A DNA stretch of 64,000 nucleotides, taken from contig NZ_QTUC01000001.1 of assembly GCF_003386795.1 (NCBI RefSeq), forward strand, positions 1,984,001 to 2,048,000. Reading direction: 5' to 3'. Made by a program: the position numbers and the translations under genes. How positions within the stretch are numbered: the first letter of the stretch is position 1; each line of letters starts with the position of its first letter. Of the stretch, positions 63,152-64,000 are shown one piece after another. The notes beneath the pieces were generated by a model, which saw only the letters and a list, made by a program, of their open reading frames with translations, was not told where the DNA came from and ran no database searches. This DNA is from Thermasporomyces composti. GTDB taxonomy: Bacteria > Actinomycetota > Actinomycetes > Propionibacteriales > Actinopolymorphaceae.

Positions 63152-64000
63152 TCAGTCGTTCTCAAAACCAAACTGTTCGAACTTGAGGGTTCTGGCGTTC
63201 TCGGTCACGATGCGAACCTTGTCATCTGGAAATCCGTCGGGCTTCACGGCGCTGATCTCCACTCGTACCTGCAGCTGAGCTCCCTCGGCGGCGGCTAGGT
63301 GCTGCAGGATCTCTTGTGCGATGCGGGTGAGGTCGCGGCCGTAGCGTTCGGGGTTCAGCTGCATGACGCCGAAGAAGCGAACGTTCTGCGGGGACGGTGG
63401 CTCGGGACGGGGTGACTGATCGGCCTCGTCAGGAGCAGGACGGACGGAAGTGGTCGTGCCCTCTGCGGCGCCGACTTCCGCACCACCCGTGACGGTACTG
63501 ACGGTCGCCGCAGCTCGTTCGGCCTCTTGCTGTTGACGCGCGATGGCTGGCAGGACCAGCAAGGTCGAGTCGGTGATCGGCCCGAAGGTTCCTTCGTGCG
63601 GGATAGTCAGACCCTTGTAACGGCCTGATGTCTCGTCGAAGCCTTCAGCGAGCGCGAAGCCCTCCTGCTCCCAGGTGATTTCATTGAGCACGGCCCGTAC
63701 CGCGTCGTCGAGCACCGAACGGTCGCGCAGCCGAGTGAGGTACGGGTGGCGGCAGTAGTACGCCCACAGGTCTCCTACCGAAACGTGGCCGTGGGACCAC
63801 ACCACCGAAAGCAGACCGTCCAGCTCCATCCGGATGTTGCGAGGCGCGTAGGTACTGGTGAGGAGTCCTTCCTGGCGGAGCCTCGCGGAGACGCGCGGTC
63901 CGAGCCCGTCCCTCGCACTCTCCGCCCGGAGCGCCCGCAGAGTCACCGGCCCGGCCGGATCCGGTTGGTCCGGTACGAGCACCCAGATGTACGTCTCGGC
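63152..64000 (-). CDS. DUF499-like ATPase, C-terminal part (runs off the window)
   Basis: About 282 residues without a start; the frame is open to the window edge (TYIWVLVPDQPDPAGPV). The C-terminal signature FFGVMQLNPERYGRDLTRIA...KVRIVTENARTLKF matches what I know of the end of DUF499 proteins, large AAA-type ATPases found in BREX-like and DUF1156 methyltransferase defence islands. A Thr/Pro/Ala-rich linker (about 160-200) precedes it. The ATPase domain itself is outside the window, so this rests on the tail only. Confidence 0.65.
   Translation of the reverse strand, partial: AETYIWVLVPDQPDPAGPVTLRALRAESARDGLGPRVSARLRQEGLLTSTYAPRNIRMELDGLLSVVWSHGHVSVGDLWAYYCRHPYLTRLRDRSVLDDAVRAVLNEITWEQEGFALAEGFDETSGRYKGLTIPHEGTFGPITDSTLLVLPAIARQQQEAERAAATVSTVTGGAEVGAAEGTTTSVRPAPDEADQSPRPEPPSPQNVRFFGVMQLNPERYGRDLTRIAQEILQHLAAAEGAQLQVRVEISAVKPDGFPDDKVRIVTENARTLKFEQFGFEND

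Noticed and set aside
1-64000. tRNA, rRNA and CRISPR arrays
   Set aside because: None seen by eye; short repeats present are isolated doublets, not arrays.

Overview
The window is high-GC DNA with GTG/ATG starts, GGAGG-type ribosome sites, Tat-exported proteins, an F420-type luciferase-like oxidoreductase, XRE/TPR regulators and an ABC sugar importer without its own ATPase. Together these point to a filamentous-type or Propionibacteriales-like actinobacterium; the genus cannot be fixed from sequence reading alone. I saw no rRNA, tRNA, CRISPR array or intact insertion sequence.

Layout. 0-14 kb: a phosphotransferase, a stand-alone LigD-type polymerase, an ArsR-MFS pair, a small operon of two WXG-like/membrane proteins plus a YbaB protein, OsmC, a soluble multi-HAMP hybrid histidine kinase with a DosR-like box upstream, and two membrane proteins. 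14-20.6 kb: a three-subunit molybdenum hydroxylase, a mannonate dehydratase and an Nramp-fold transporter lacking the metal ligands. 20.8-24 kb: a frameshifted Tat-exported protein and a secreted M1 peptidase. 24.5-32.7 kb: a muropeptide (MurNAc) salvage regulon: murQ divergent from a NamZ-type muramidase, an RpiR regulator, a GNAT enzyme, a sugar ABC importer and a PIG-L-type deacetylase. Two almost identical operator/promoter blocks tie its two transcription units together. 33-54 kb: mostly single housekeeping or accessory genes (VOC, secreted phosphatase/nuclease, class V aminotransferase, TrpB2, XRE + HAD, methyltransferase, SPOR-phosphodiester glycosidase, DoxX, SH3 protein, SRPBCC, DinB, LLM oxidoreductase, GlxA regulator, TetR-reductase pair). 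51.8-60 kb: enriched for APH-fold small-molecule kinases and a nucleotidyltransferase, plus an XRE/TPR regulator.

60.4-64 kb: an abrupt change to more AT-rich sequence marks an accessory island. It begins inside a broken hydrolase-like gene and carries a superfamily 2 helicase fused to a PD-(D/E)XK-like nuclease domain, downstream of the 3' end of a DUF499-like ATPase that runs off the window. This is the best candidate for an under-described (probably anti-phage) system.

Three genes or gene remnants (20.8, 59.1 and 60.1 kb) carry single-base frameshifts; whether these are real decay or assembly errors cannot be decided here.
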